In this document: positions 1 through 10,852 of the stretch, piece by piece
How positions within the stretch are numbered: the stretch's first letter is position 1
Layout of the letters: every line of letters starts with the position of its first letter
DNA from: Platanthera guangdongensis
Lineage: Eukaryota; Streptophyta; Magnoliopsida; Asparagales; Orchidaceae
DNA length: 64,000 bases
Assembly: GCA_039583875.1 (NCBI GenBank)
Contig: CM077159.1
Coordinates: 99,003,707-99,067,706 of the forward strand
Direction: 5' to 3'
Notes under the pieces: model-generated
What the model saw: the letters and a program-made list of their open reading frames with translations, nothing else
Databases searched by the model: none
What the model was told of the DNA's origin: nothing
Made by a program: the position numbers and the translations under genes

Positions 1-2372
1 CTTTGCACAACACAGCGGAAACACAAGCAAGACAAGAAGTTATCCACCACTAGAAGAGTAAAACAAATGGCTTAAGGCCTTACAACAAGTGTCCAAAATC
101 AAATAATATAACAGTCATGAATGTGCTTAGCACTCCTAGTCTACCTCGGCATGCAAGCCGGATAACATGAGTCTCAAAAATACAACATCACATAAGTAGA
201 GCTACAAAAAGACAAGCACTTCATGAGTCTTAGGCCTTTCTGGCCGGCGAGCTAGCTCCTGCATGCGATCCTTGCCCTGTAAAATTTATTAGTAACGTGA
301 GTCAGCAAAGGCTGACCTCAAACTGTGTAACAACACATCTCCTCCCGGCCGCCCCTAACGGACCCCGGGGTACTCCTCCAACATGCAAGTTAGCACTTCG
401 TATGCAATAATCATAAGCAAGAAAAGCAACTACAGAAACAGGCTTGGATGTCACACACATCATACATGTTCTCTACGGGTTGGGCACATAATAAAAAGGG
501 GCCTACTTATGCAACATGTATGCAACAACTCGGGTTTCACCCAAGGCACCCTATCTCGTATGCATCTAGCACATCATCACATCATATGGGTACTCATCGA
601 TTCCCCATTGGCATAAAGCCGCAAACAAAGGGGTAACACCATTCCCCCAAACGGCGCACAGGCCGCCACACGGAATTCTTGCAAAGGATCCGCCCACTCA
701 AGGTCTTAGACCCGGGCTTGCCTACAAGCACTGACGTCTCATGTCAGAATTCCAACAAACACAAACTGACTGATTCTAAGAAGCCTTGTCGGACCCCACC
801 CGCTCATGGCCTCATTGCCTGGGCTTGCCCCCATGCTTGGCATTCTCGTCAGTCTCATAGAAGGGGACTAGTCTCGCTGGGACACTCTCCACACATGACG
901 TGAACGTCACGGGATAGCCAGCCGACCACGGAGACATAGCCACGCCTTGGCACATCATAAAGCAAGACAATTCCACCCTAGTCCCTCATTTGTACTGCAG
1001 CGTACCCGCGCACCAAGGAAACCATCTCCAACTCATGCGGATCTAACCTTGTCCACCAAGGAAACCATCTACCGCCACGAGGAGCTAAACTTGTCCGGCT
1101 CCGACTACACGTACTCATTCGAGAAAAAGGGGAAAACACCACCACATCACGAACGGCATCTTGCCGCAACGGAATCTCTACAAATCCCTAACGTTCGTAT
1201 GCAACATCACCGAGTCGGACTAACGGCCGCGACTACGGCTTCACCCACCATGCCTAATCCACTAACGGAGCGGATATCTAATTCAAATCATGTCGGGGAC
1301 AGACTCAATCGACCCGGAGGTTCCTCTTGAACCTTGGCGACCCAGAACCCCTCTCATTTGAGAGTTTGGTGCCCAAAAACTAGAAAGAAAAAATGATGCT
1401 AAAGACATGCATCCTAAGACCGAGAGGAGAAGTGTCGTTACCTTCCGACTCCTCTTCCTTGCCATGGCAAAATAACCGGATGAAAACCTTCGCAACGATC
1501 TAATCTCCACGGATCTGGACTCAGCTCGCGATTTGGAGCACTGAAACCTCTCCTACAGCCCAAACTCTCCTTCTCCTTCTTCTTTGTTCTCACTTCTCTC
1601 TAGATCTTTAGTAAGAGAAAACTTGGAGAAGAATGAGGGTTTTCAACCCTATTCTCGGACTTAACTCCTAAAGAAATGATCTGAACCATCAGATCCTAAA
1701 ATCAGGAAAAGAAAGGCCACGATCCGACAGAAAAATAAAAGACCTGGGCCGAACACGGCCTGGCACACGCCCGTATCCAGGGCCGTGTGCCTCATTCGTC
1801 GTCTCAAATCGACGCGCTTGGAACAGCACACAGGCATCTGACACGCCCGTGTTCGATCCGACACGCCCGTGTCCCCAACGACACGGCCGTGTGGCCGGCC
1901 GTGTGTCTCCAATGACACGGCCCCGAAAACATCCCGAGAGGTGACACGGCCTGGGACACGCCCGTGTCCCAAGCCGTGTGCCAAGGCTCGACACTCGTCG
2001 ACACCCTTTGTGTCGACACCGCGGAAAAACGTCGAGCGAAGATCGTCAACCTAGTGGGACATGCCCTGTGACATGCCCGTGTCACAGGCCGTGTGCCCCA
2101 GTCTCGACACTCGACACTCGACACTCGTCGAGTGAACATCGTCGACTGAAGCTCGTCGACAGACCCACACGGCCTTGGACAGGCCCGTGTCCTAGGTCGT
2201 GTGCCTCGCCTCGACACACTATCGAGCGAAAGTGTCGACACCCCGGGCCGAGTGTCGACACGGGCTCGACACGCCCGGCGATACGCCCGTGTCGCAGGCC
2301 GTGTGCCCCCTGCCAGAAACCAAAAATTTCCAGAAACGCAAAACGACCCTCTCTCAAAACTGGGGTGTTACA
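1..2372 (-). repeat. 3' LTR of element A (left end outside window)
   Basis: Matches 7306-7543 joined to 19257-21402. It ends in TGTTACA at 2366-2372, directly followed by the polypurine tract. From about 1740 to 2310 it holds a dense array of short palindromic words: GACACGCCCGTGTC-like units, GGCCGTGT units, and GTGTCGAC / TCGTCGAC units near 1990-2270. Long ORFs seen here on both strands are products of this GC-rich repeat and are not supported as genes. Confidence 0.92.
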
Positions 2373-2386
2373 ACTCTCCCCCCACT
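2373..2386 (-). other. Polypurine tract of element A
   Basis: Immediately inside the 3' LTR. Read on the minus strand it is a purine run (AGTGGGGGGAGAG) abutting the LTR TGTAACA end, the expected primer for plus-strand DNA synthesis. Confidence 0.85.
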
Positions 2387-2431
2387 TAATAGAATTTCGT
2401 CCCGAAATTACCAAACAAAGGGTACACAAAC

Positions 2432-3946
2432 TTAACTTGTACCTGAAATGAAGAGTTCTGGATACTCTTCTAGCATGGCCTGTTCTCGCTCCCAAGAGAG
2501 CTCCTCTCGACCGCAGTTGTCCCATCGGACTTTCACGAGTTTAACTTCTTTATTCCGCAACTGTCGAGTCTCCGAATCCTCTATAGCAATTGGAAGGACT
2601 CGCGTCCTCAAGTCTTCCTCAATCGGCACCGATGCCGGCTCAATCACCACACTAGCCTCCACTAAGGATTTCCTCAAAACGGAGACGTGGAAGACGTCAT
2701 GCAATCCACTCAGCTCCGCGGACAATGCCAACCGATAGGCTGTCTCTCCCACCCGTTCAACAACTTCAAAAGGCCCCAAAAACCTTGGACTCAACTTCTT
2801 GAGTCTGCGAATCCGTGAGACGCCTTTGAACGGTTTGATCTTCAAATAAACCCAATCACCTACCGCAAAATCCAACTTCCGGTGACGAGCATTAATGTAT
2901 TTTGCTTGTCGGTCTTGCGCCACCTTCATACGCTCTTGAATGGTCCGTACCAACTCACAAGCGTCTACTACCACCTCTTTTCCCAAAATTTTGGTGTCTC
3001 CCGCCTCTGCCCAAGACATCAGTGTTCGACACCGTCTCCCATACAAAGCTTCGTATGGAGCCATTTTTATACTTGCTTAAAAACTGTTGTTGTACGCGAA
3101 CTCCACCATGAAGAGATGATCCTCCCACTTTTTGCCGAAGTCAAGAACGCACATTCTCAACATATCCTCCATAGTACGGTTCGTTCTCTCCGTTTGCCCG
3201 TTAGTTTGAGGATGAAACGCCGTACTAAACTTTAGCTTCGTGCCCAAGCTCTTTTGTACCAGTCTCCAGTCCTTGGATGTAAACCGTCCATCTCGATCAC
3301 TGACTATGCTCTTAGGAATTCCGTGCAGTCGCACAATGTTGCGAACATACAACTCCACCAGCTTCTCCATGCTGTCCTCTTTCCGATTTGTGATGAAGTG
3401 AGCCACCTTGGTTAGGCGATCCACGATCACCCAAATAGCATCATTACCCTGTTGCGATTTAGGCAGACCATGCACAAAATCCATGGATATGTCATCAAAT
3501 TTCCATTCAGGGATTGGAAGCGGCTTCAGGAACCCGCCCGGCTTCTAACACTCGGCCTTCACCAAGGCACAAGTTTGGCAACGATTCACATACAAAGCTA
3601 CGTCCCACTTCAGCCCCGGCCACCAAAAGGATTTCTTCATATCCAAGTACATCTTTGTACTGCCCGGGTGAATGGAGTACTTTGTGAAGTGAGCGTCAAA
3701 CATCAACTCCTCACGGAGTTTGTCGTACTGCGGTATACAAACCCTTCCGTTCTTCCTCAGAATCCCATCAATCATCTCCCAGGTGCTGCTCTCGCCCGCT
3801 AGAGCCTCCAACACAAAAGGTTGAAACTCCACATCCAACCGAGTCGCTTCCCGAATGCGATCGGTCAAGTCGTTCTGTACTTCGATCCAGTTCAACCGAG
3901 CCACGCTGGACTCGCCTCTCGCAACACATTCCAAACCAAGGGACTC
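2432..3946 (-). pseudogene. Element A integrase with chromodomain-like C terminus, broken by stops
   Basis: One continuous frame carries the HHCC zinc region (about 3560-3690, ending CQTC), the core with its first Asp in MDFVHGLP near 3480, the VSDRDGRF block and the HPQTNGQTERTNRT block, then the MAPYEALYGRRCRT motif. The tail (2432-2610) ends in KVRWDNCGREELSWERE, the pattern of a Del/Tekay chromodomain, which in the family is thought to guide integration to heterochromatin. In-frame stops lie at 3077-3079, 3545-3547 and 3947-3949. By comparison with the family the first two most likely replace Gln. There is no frameshift in this part. Confidence 0.9.
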
Positions 3947-5817
3947 TCATTCCCGTACCAACCGCTCATCATGAGCTTCGATCCAATTTCCTTGCCCCGA
4001 GCACTTCCTACTCAAGGCATCCGCCACCACATTGGCTTTATCTGGCGTATATTGAATCGCCACCTCGTAGTCTCCAAGAAACTCAACCCACCTGCGTTGT
4101 CGCATGTTCAAGTCCTTTTGATCCAAGAGATACTTCAGGCTTTTGTGATCCGTGAAGATCTCCACCTTTGCACCATATACATAATGCCGCCATATTTTCA
4201 ACGCAAAAATTACCGCCGCCAACTACAAGTCATGGACGGGGAAATTCCTCTCATGAGGCTTCAGTTGTCTAGACCCAAAAGCTATCACCTTGCCACGTTG
4301 CACCAAAACGCAACCCAAACCGCATCCCGATGCGTCACTGAAAATCTGAAATCCCTCGGTCCCTTGCGGTAGACTTAGGATCGGAGTCATCATCAGTCTC
4401 TCCTTTAGTGCCTCAAATGCTTGGCTGCACTCTTGAGTCCAAACAAACTTATGATCTTTACGAGTGAGTGAGGTGAGGGGTAGAGCTATCCGCGAAAAAT
4501 TTTCCACGAACCTCGTGTAATACCTGGCTAGTCCAAGAAAACTTTGGACTTCTGCCACGGTCCTCAAGACTGGCCAATCTCTGATGGCCTCCACTTTTGT
4601 TGGATCCACTGCCACCCCATCCCCACTAATCACGTGGCCTAAAAATGCCACCTTCTCTAACCAGAACTCGCACTTGGAGAACTTTGCATACAACTAATTC
4701 TCCCTCAACACTTGTAAGACCACCCTCAAGTAGGACTCATGCTCCATTTCCGATTTGGAATACACTAAGATGTCATCAATGAAGACAACCACAAAAGAAT
4801 CCAAGTATCCCCGAAATACTCGATTCATAAGATCTATTAACACAGATGGTGTGTTCGTCAGCCCGAACGGCATCACCGTAAACTCAAAGTGTCCATACCT
4901 TGTACCAAAGGCAGTCTTGGGTATGTCCTCATCCCGAATTCGCAACTGATAATAGCCTGACTTCAAGTCCAATTTGGAGTACACCACCGACCCCACCAGC
5001 TGGTCGAACAAGTCGTCTATCCAAGGGATCGGATACTTATTCTTGACGGTCAATTTATTCAGCTCTCGGTAGTCTATACACAGCCGCATGCTACCGTCTT
5101 TCTTCTTTACAAACAATACCGACGCACTCCACGGCAAAGAACTGGGTCTAATATACCCTTGATCCAACAATTCCTGTAACTGTACTTTAAGTTCAGCCAA
5201 CTCCTTTGGTGCCATCCTAAACGAAGGACGTGACACTGGCCTAGCCTCCGGCACTAACTCGATCGAGAAATCGATCTCCCTCCGAGGAGGCGCTCCAGGA
5301 AGTTCATCCAGAAACACATCCTTGAACTCTGCCACAACGGGCACCTCCTCAATAGTCAGCTGGGAGAGACGAACCTCCAATAACGCTACAAGCGCTACAC
5401 CACCCTGGTTAACCGCCTGCATCAACTGCATGGCCGAAATCAGGGAACAGGCCACTCCACAAAGGCCCTCAAATTTGACCTCCGCCCGCCCTTTGCTCTT
5501 TAGGGTCACTACCTTAGATAGGCAATCAATACTGGCGCGCTGCTCTGCAAGCCAGTCCATGCCCAAAATGACATCGAACTCAACCAATGGTAAAATCACT
5601 GCTACCAAAATGAAGTCAACTCCGTCTAGCTCCCAACAGATGCGCCCTTTGGCCCCGGTGGTCATGGATGACACATTGGGCATGCGCACTTTCATCTCCG
5701 CATCCGACGAGAAAGACTCAACTCCTATTCTCCGGATGAAGCTCTCCGCAAGAAAGGAGTGTGATGCTCCCGTATCGAACAATACCCTAGCGGGGTATCT
5801 AGAAACTAACACGAAGC
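3947..5817 (-). pseudogene. Element A protease, reverse transcriptase and RNase H, broken by stops
   Basis: The protease signature DTGASHSF lies at about 5760-5776. The reverse transcriptase follows: [15 protein letters not shown] near 5060, VMPFGLTN near 4875, and catalytic FIDDILVYS near 4770. The RNase H has [12 protein letters not shown] near 4320 and [12 protein letters not shown] near 4140. Stops interrupt the frame at 4694-4696 (after the RT palm) and 4223-4225 (mid RNase H); the downstream coding is in the same frame. The upstream edge at 5817 is a predicted splice acceptor, because the zinc-knuckle exon lies in a different frame. Confidence 0.92.
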
Positions 5818-5888
5818 CTACAACATAGACATCACACAAAAGTCTAAAAGTATGAAGCACAAAATTTAAACTTAAATTTTCTTCATAC
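5818..5888 (-). other. Predicted 71-bp intron between gag zinc knuckle and protease of element A
   Basis: On the minus strand the donor is CAG|GTATGA and the acceptor TTGTAG|GC, preceded by a T-rich stretch. The 71-base length is not a multiple of three and accounts exactly for the frame difference between the zinc-knuckle exon (codon ends divisible by 3) and the protease/RT exon (remainder 1). Splicing joins ACA-G to GC-TTC and removes in-frame stops. This is inferred from sequence only; an insertion that mimics an intron is the alternative. Confidence 0.65.
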
Positions 5889-7093
5889 CTGTCACTACAT
5901 CGGTTTGGCGGATCGCTTCTTGCTGTCCAAGGTTGTAAGCCCTTGGTTGCACCGGTTGGAACCGAGAAGCGCTCGACTCTGCCATCTTCCCTTTCTCTAC
6001 AGCACTGGGGCCAGAGCGTACAGTCTGCTCCTACCTTGTCTCTTGCCCCGCTCCTCTTTGGGGACAAACTCGAGCTATGTGCCCCACCTTACCGCAGTTG
6101 TAGCACGTCGGCAGTCCCCTAGAGTGTGAACCTCCAGGCGTCCACTTGCTCTTCTCACCGGAGCTGGATGTGTGAGGCTAATTCCTCCACCTACTCCCTT
6201 CAGACTTTTCATGGGATTGGGAAGGCTTCCCTTCCCCCTTACTTGGGAGTAAAACCCTTACGACGTTGGGTTCGCTCCAGATCACTTTCCAACATCCTGG
6301 CAGCCTCAATTAGTTCATTGAATCCCGCTCTCTTCATGGAGATGAGGGGTTGTCTCAAGTTCTCCATCAGCCCCTGGTAGAAGAGGTTATCCCTTTCTAC
6401 ATCATCCGCCATCGTCGTTCCCGTGTAACGACCCAAACGGGTGAACTCCTGCACATACTCATCCACTGTCTTGTCTCGCTGCATTAAATGCAGAAATTGT
6501 CTCTGAAGGGCCAATCGTGTAAAAACTGGAATATACCTCTTTACAAACGCATCCCCAAACTCTTCCACTGACGGGGTGCGTCCCAGGAACTAGCAGCCGC
6601 TATGGCTCACCCACCACAACTTGGCGTCTCCTTCCAACATGAACGTCGTATACTCAGCTTTCTTTTCCACTGGCGTCTCTGCCGCCCTTAAAAGCTCTTG
6701 AATGCGAACCCACCAGTCCTCCGCATCCGTTGGCGTACCAAATCCCTTGAATGACGGGGGATGGAAACTCAGGAAATACTTCATGTGCCGGTCTCCATGT
6801 CCGATAACTACCCTCTCCGCTAAAGGCTCCACTCGCCTGGCTTCTCCTCCTGGAATGGCCGTCGCCATATCCGGTATAGCAGGGGTTGCTACTTGAGCTG
6901 TCGCTGCAGCTTGGGCTGCCACCATCGCTTCTGCAAGCATGCGGCAGAAATTGGCCGGGTTAACACCCGTGCCCAAAAGACCTGGAGTAGTAGCACTGCT
7001 CGCCGAAAGCTCTTCTCTAGCTCTCGACGTACCCGCCTCGTTGCTTGCACTCTTCAAGAAAACAAGAAACAAGGTATCAGTCTCAATTCTCAA
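5889..7093 (-). pseudogene. Element A gag (capsid and CCHC nucleocapsid), broken
   Basis: The ATG at 7091-7093 opens a frame whose first part is Ala/Thr-rich and leads into the retrotransposon gag fold (FHPPSFKGFGTPTDAEDWW near 6740, then FVKRYIP...QRQFLHLMQRDKTVDEYV near 6480-6540). A stop at 6590-6592 splits it in frame. Near 6240 a one-base shift moves the reading to another frame, which has stops near 6185 and at 6031-6033 and contains the zinc knuckle [14 protein letters not shown] (about 6064-6105). It then reaches the predicted splice donor at 5888. Gag forms the virus-like particle; this copy cannot. Confidence 0.88.
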
Positions 7094-7191
7094 GACTTAA
7101 ACATAAGGACACTCATGGTCCCACATTACTCTTATGTGGATAACTTCTCTACGCATTGACCTTGAATCTGAACCTCCCTCTGATACCAAAT
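7094..7191 (-). other. Leader and tRNA-Met primer binding site of element A
   Basis: Just inside the 5' LTR the minus strand reads TGGTATCAGAGGGAGG (about 7174-7189), matching the 3' end of plant initiator methionine tRNA at the first 11 bases. The rest, up to the gag ATG, is short untranslated leader. Confidence 0.85.
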
Positions 7192-7543
7192 TGTAACACC
7201 TCCCCTGTAATGAACGTATAATATGGGTCCGGCCGGGGCCCCTCAACATACGGACGCCACAGCTTTAGTATTAAAAGTTGATATAGCTACCCACACTCAA
7301 AACACTTTGCACAACACAGCGGAAACACAAGCAAGACAAGAAGTTATCCACCACTAGAAGAGTAAAACAAATGGCTTTAAGGCCTTACAACAAGTGTCCA
7401 AAATCAAATAATACAACAGTCATGAATGTGCTTAGCACTCCTAGTCTACCTCGGCATGCAAGCCGGACAACATGAGTCTCAAACATACAACATCACATAA
7501 GTAGAGCTAAAAAAATACAAGCACTTCATGAGGCTTAGGCCTT
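7192..7543 (-). repeat. 5' LTR of element A, part 1 (interrupted by B)
   Basis: Starts TGTAACACC at 7192 next to the primer site and matches the left LTR until the insertion of element B at 7544. It continues at 19257. The insertion left a 5-bp duplication GCCTT (7539-7543) / ACCTT (19257-19261). Confidence 0.92.
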
Positions 7544-9498
7544 TGTTGGATCCCTAGTTGATTTGGGCTAGGTTCACTGACTTAGGATGTGACCCATCAT
7601 GTATAGTCTGGGTCAAGTTTGTGTCTTAGAGTCTAGGACAGTCTATCTCAACTTCAGTTGGACCAGCCCTCTTCGAGACCATCAGGAACTCCAGATCTAT
7701 CAGTTTTTCAGACTAAGTGAAATGAGTTCGACGTTCGTTGAACTCAGCTCGACGAAGGAAGTTGTGCGCTCGACGATCGTGAGACAATTCGCAGTGCTGA
7801 GCTCGACGAACTTTGTTCTTTGCTCGACGAACACCAGATTCTATTTCAAGCATTCTCAGGACTACTTCTAGTTTCTCTAAGTCCAGCTCCATGCTTCGGT
7901 CGACTAATTATTTACTGAGCTCGACGAACTTGGACCTCAAGTTCATAGCTTCTCAGTACGATGAATTCTAATCTCTACTCGACGATTTTTGTGCTCAGAG
8001 AATGTGTGTCGACACTTAGGGCTTGTGTCGACACCAGACGATCTGTGTCGACACCCAGGATTTCAGTCGACACCAGCTTCTGTCGACACCAGAGGAGCTG
8101 TGTCGACACATAGACCAATCTGTCGACACCAGAGGAGTTGTGTCGACACCTAGATCAATCTGTCGACACCAATTTGTGTCGACAGAACATTTCAGTAGAT
8201 GCAGAGTATTTCGTCCAAGTCCAGAACTTTTCTCAGCTCGACGAATTTGGTTCTCTGCTCAACGAATAATGGTTGTCTGTTATTGAAGATTGTCTATTCA
8301 ACGAATGAAGACTGTCAGCTCGATGAACTCAGCTTAGCTCGACGAACCCAGCTCAGCTCGACAAACTCAGCTTAGCTCGACGAATTCAAGACTCAGCTCG
8401 ACGAATTCTGTTCTTCGGTCGACGATTCCAGACTAGGTCTTCCTCCGTTCCCGTCTCATTCCATGGCGCTAATTCCTGGACAATTAATGGCAGTTCTTCA
8501 CAGTATACTATTGTTAGGATGCGCAGTTAATTCTGGATTATCTCATGTCGTTTTCCCATGGAAACAGTTGGGGAAATAATTAATTGCTGCTTCCTTTCCA
8601 GGCCGTCTGTATTTACTGCTCGACATTCAAAATTCAAATGTTCTCCATAACAGACAGAGACATACAGAAACCAAAAAAAAGAACACACAACAAGTACAGA
8701 ACACCAGACAACAACAAGAAGAAGATAGACAGTGATTCAGACAACACAAGAAAAGAAATTCATTCTTGGCCCAGAGAGAAATTGATCTAGAAGAAGAAGA
8801 ATAACATTACATCAATATCAAGAGTCTTCTTCATCTGCTTTTACTCAGGAGAACTTCAAAACAATACATTCATATCAGTTGCAAGAAGTTCCTGAAGAAT
8901 TTCTCTGGACCTGGAATTCTAGGTCTTTGAAGACCTATCACCCTGAAGCAGTGCTCCAGTATTCTTCCTGAATCATTCTACATCTCAGGGGGAGCAAAGC
9001 TGCTAAACAACATTCCACAAGTCTTCTCATTTGACTTGATAAAGAGAAGATCTCATCACCCTCAAACTCCATCTCTGTACAGGGTTTTAATTCCCTTCAA
9101 AATTATTCTGGTTGCAAGTCTCCCACCAAAAGACTTGAGGGTTTGGTTTTTGGGAACCTGATCAAAACTACATTGGTGCCAGGACACCTGATCAACCCCT
9201 TCCTGCAGTGGATTCCTACCAGGGTGGTAGAAGAGTGGACTACCCAGATTTGGGGTACCACTATAAAATTCTTGTGTCGTCTGGTTGCTTTCTTTTCCTT
9301 TTTGTTTTCTGCCCTTGCTCTGTGATTGTGCTGTGAATAGTCCTTTGCTGCTTTCTGGTTTATTGTATTTGCTGCACACACACACACACACACACACACA
9401 TCTAAAATACAACAGCAGTTGTAAAAGTTTCAAAATCACCATATACTCTATTCACCCCCCCCCCCCTCTAGAGTATATCAGATCTAGCTTCACTTTCA
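7544..9498 (+). repeat. 5' LTR of element B
   Basis: Pairs with 17301-19256. U3 holds arrays of two words: CTCGACGAA units (7730-7990 and 8235-8420) and GTCGACACC / GTGTCGACAC units (8007-8190, about ten copies, many 20-30 bases apart). A TATA box lies at 9260-9268, a (CA)n run at 9375-9400, and near the end a polyC tract flanked by the arms ATACTCTA / TAGAGTAT (9443-9476). Confidence 0.95.
9253..9268 (+). promoter_or_regulatory. Core promoter of element B 5' LTR
   Basis: GGGTACCACTATAAAA. The same block (GGGGAACCACTATAAA) recurs in the other B LTR at 19013-19028, in C at 40523-40539, 47931-47948 and 48628-48646, and reversed in H1 (22865-22880) and H2 (24822-24838). Transcription would start about 30 bases downstream. 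Confidence 0.7.
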
Positions 9499-9499
9499 A

Positions 9500-9516
9500 T
9501 TGATATCAGAGGGAGG
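9500..9516 (+). other. tRNA primer binding site of element B
   Basis: TTGATATCAGAGGGAGG follows the LTR end. It is the TGGTATCAGAG initiator-Met type site with one G-to-A change. Bases 9517-9628 are leader without a gene. Confidence 0.8.
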
Positions 9517-9628
9517 TTGGTTAATCATACCATACCTGATTGGTTGTACAGGATAACACCTGAACCCAAAGATCCCTTAGTTAGATCTCTTTGTTTTTAT
9601 TCTTTTATTAGATTTTGTTCTCACAGAC

Positions 9629-10852
9629 ATGGCCCAAAACAAGGATTATGTAAGCATCAGACCTCCAGTGTGCAATCTTAACAAGTTTGCCATCTGGAAG
9701 GCAAGAATTAGATTATATATGAACTTCATTGATGAGGATATTTTTTCTGTCATTTCAACAGGTGTTCCTCCAGCTCCTACAACTTTTGCCAGCACATCAA
9801 CTAATCTGAGTGTAGTACCACCTCCAGACAATACTGAAGCCTACAAGAAAGCCAAGATGGCTGATGCAAAGACTATGAATATTCTGGCCCAAACAATGTC
9901 AGATGACATATTTCAGAAGGTGGCTGAGTGCACCTCAACCAAGGCTATTTGGGACTCTCTCAATCAAATGGTAGCAGGCTCAGCTGATGAAAGAAAGGAT
10001 AGGAGATCCAGTCTCATTTCTCTCTATGAGAATTTCAAAAAGGATGAGATAGAATTAGTGGCTGAGATGTACAATAGATTAAGTTCAATCATTAGTGAAC
10101 TCAAGACTCTTGACAAGGACATCACCTTAACTGAGGTGAATGACAAGATATTGATGTGTTTCCCCAGTTCATGGGACTCCAGAATCTGGCCAATCAAAGA
10201 AGCCAGAAGCCTCAATGATATCTCAACAGAATCTCTGCTAGGCAAGCTGAAGTCATATGAGCAGCTTGTCAAATCAAGAGAGGCAGCAGAACAGAAGGCA
10301 ACTACCCCAGTTAGGAAGGAGCACAGCTTGGCCCTCAAAGCTTTTGAAGATAGTGAAACATCTACCTCCAATGAAGAGTTAATGAGCCTCTTTGCCAAAA
10401 GATTCTACAAAATGGCAAGAAAGGACTTTAGAAGAAAATCATCCAAGCAGGATGATAAACCCAAATATGACAAGACACCAACTAAGGAGGTTGTGTGTTT
10501 TGGATGCAGAAAGCCAGGGCACTATATTTTAGAATGCCCAGAGAATTAGTAAAAGGACAGGGGAAGGGACAAGGATTCCAGAAGAAAACAAAGCAGCAGA
10601 CCCTCCTCCAACAAGTATAAAAGGAAGGACAGAGGATTTGTTGCTGAGTCCTGGAGTGACACAGAAGAGGAAACATCCTCCTCCAGCTCCAGTGAAGAAG
10701 AGGAAGAAGCCAGATCCAAGGAGGTGTGCCTAATGGCAATAGATGCCTCCATAAGCAACTGTGGATCAGAAGAGGATTCTGAAGATGAAGGTGCCTCAGA
10801 CTCAGAGGCTGATCAGGTACAGGTGAAGAACTGTCCAAGGCTAAGTCAGACA
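9629..10852 (+). pseudogene. Element B gag
   Basis: The frame starts at ATG 9629 and runs in phase with pol. The first 300 codons match copia gag of UBN2 type (FAIWKARIRLYMNF; KAIWDSLNQMVAGSADERKDRR), then the zinc knuckle CFGCRKPGHYILEC (10495-10536). Two adjacent stops follow, TAG TAA at 10547-10552, both reachable from Gln codons by C-to-T. The frame then goes on through a Lys/Arg- and Ser/Glu-rich tract to the protease. The protein would be the capsid and nucleocapsid of the particle. Confidence 0.9.

Noticed and set aside
1661..2525. Several 100-157 codon ORFs on both strands in the A LTR
   Set aside because: They are frames through a GC-rich palindromic repeat (CACGGCC, GTGTC), with no domain and repeated unchanged in the second LTR; LTR sequence, not genes.
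8007..8190. CRISPR-like array of GTCGACACC repeats
   Set aside because: Repeats are only 9-10 bases, spacers irregular and similar to each other, located in an LTR U3 of a plant element; no cas genes.
9103..9442. ORFs with CVCVCVCV tracts
   Set aside because: Translation of the (CA)n microsatellite in the B LTR; not coding.
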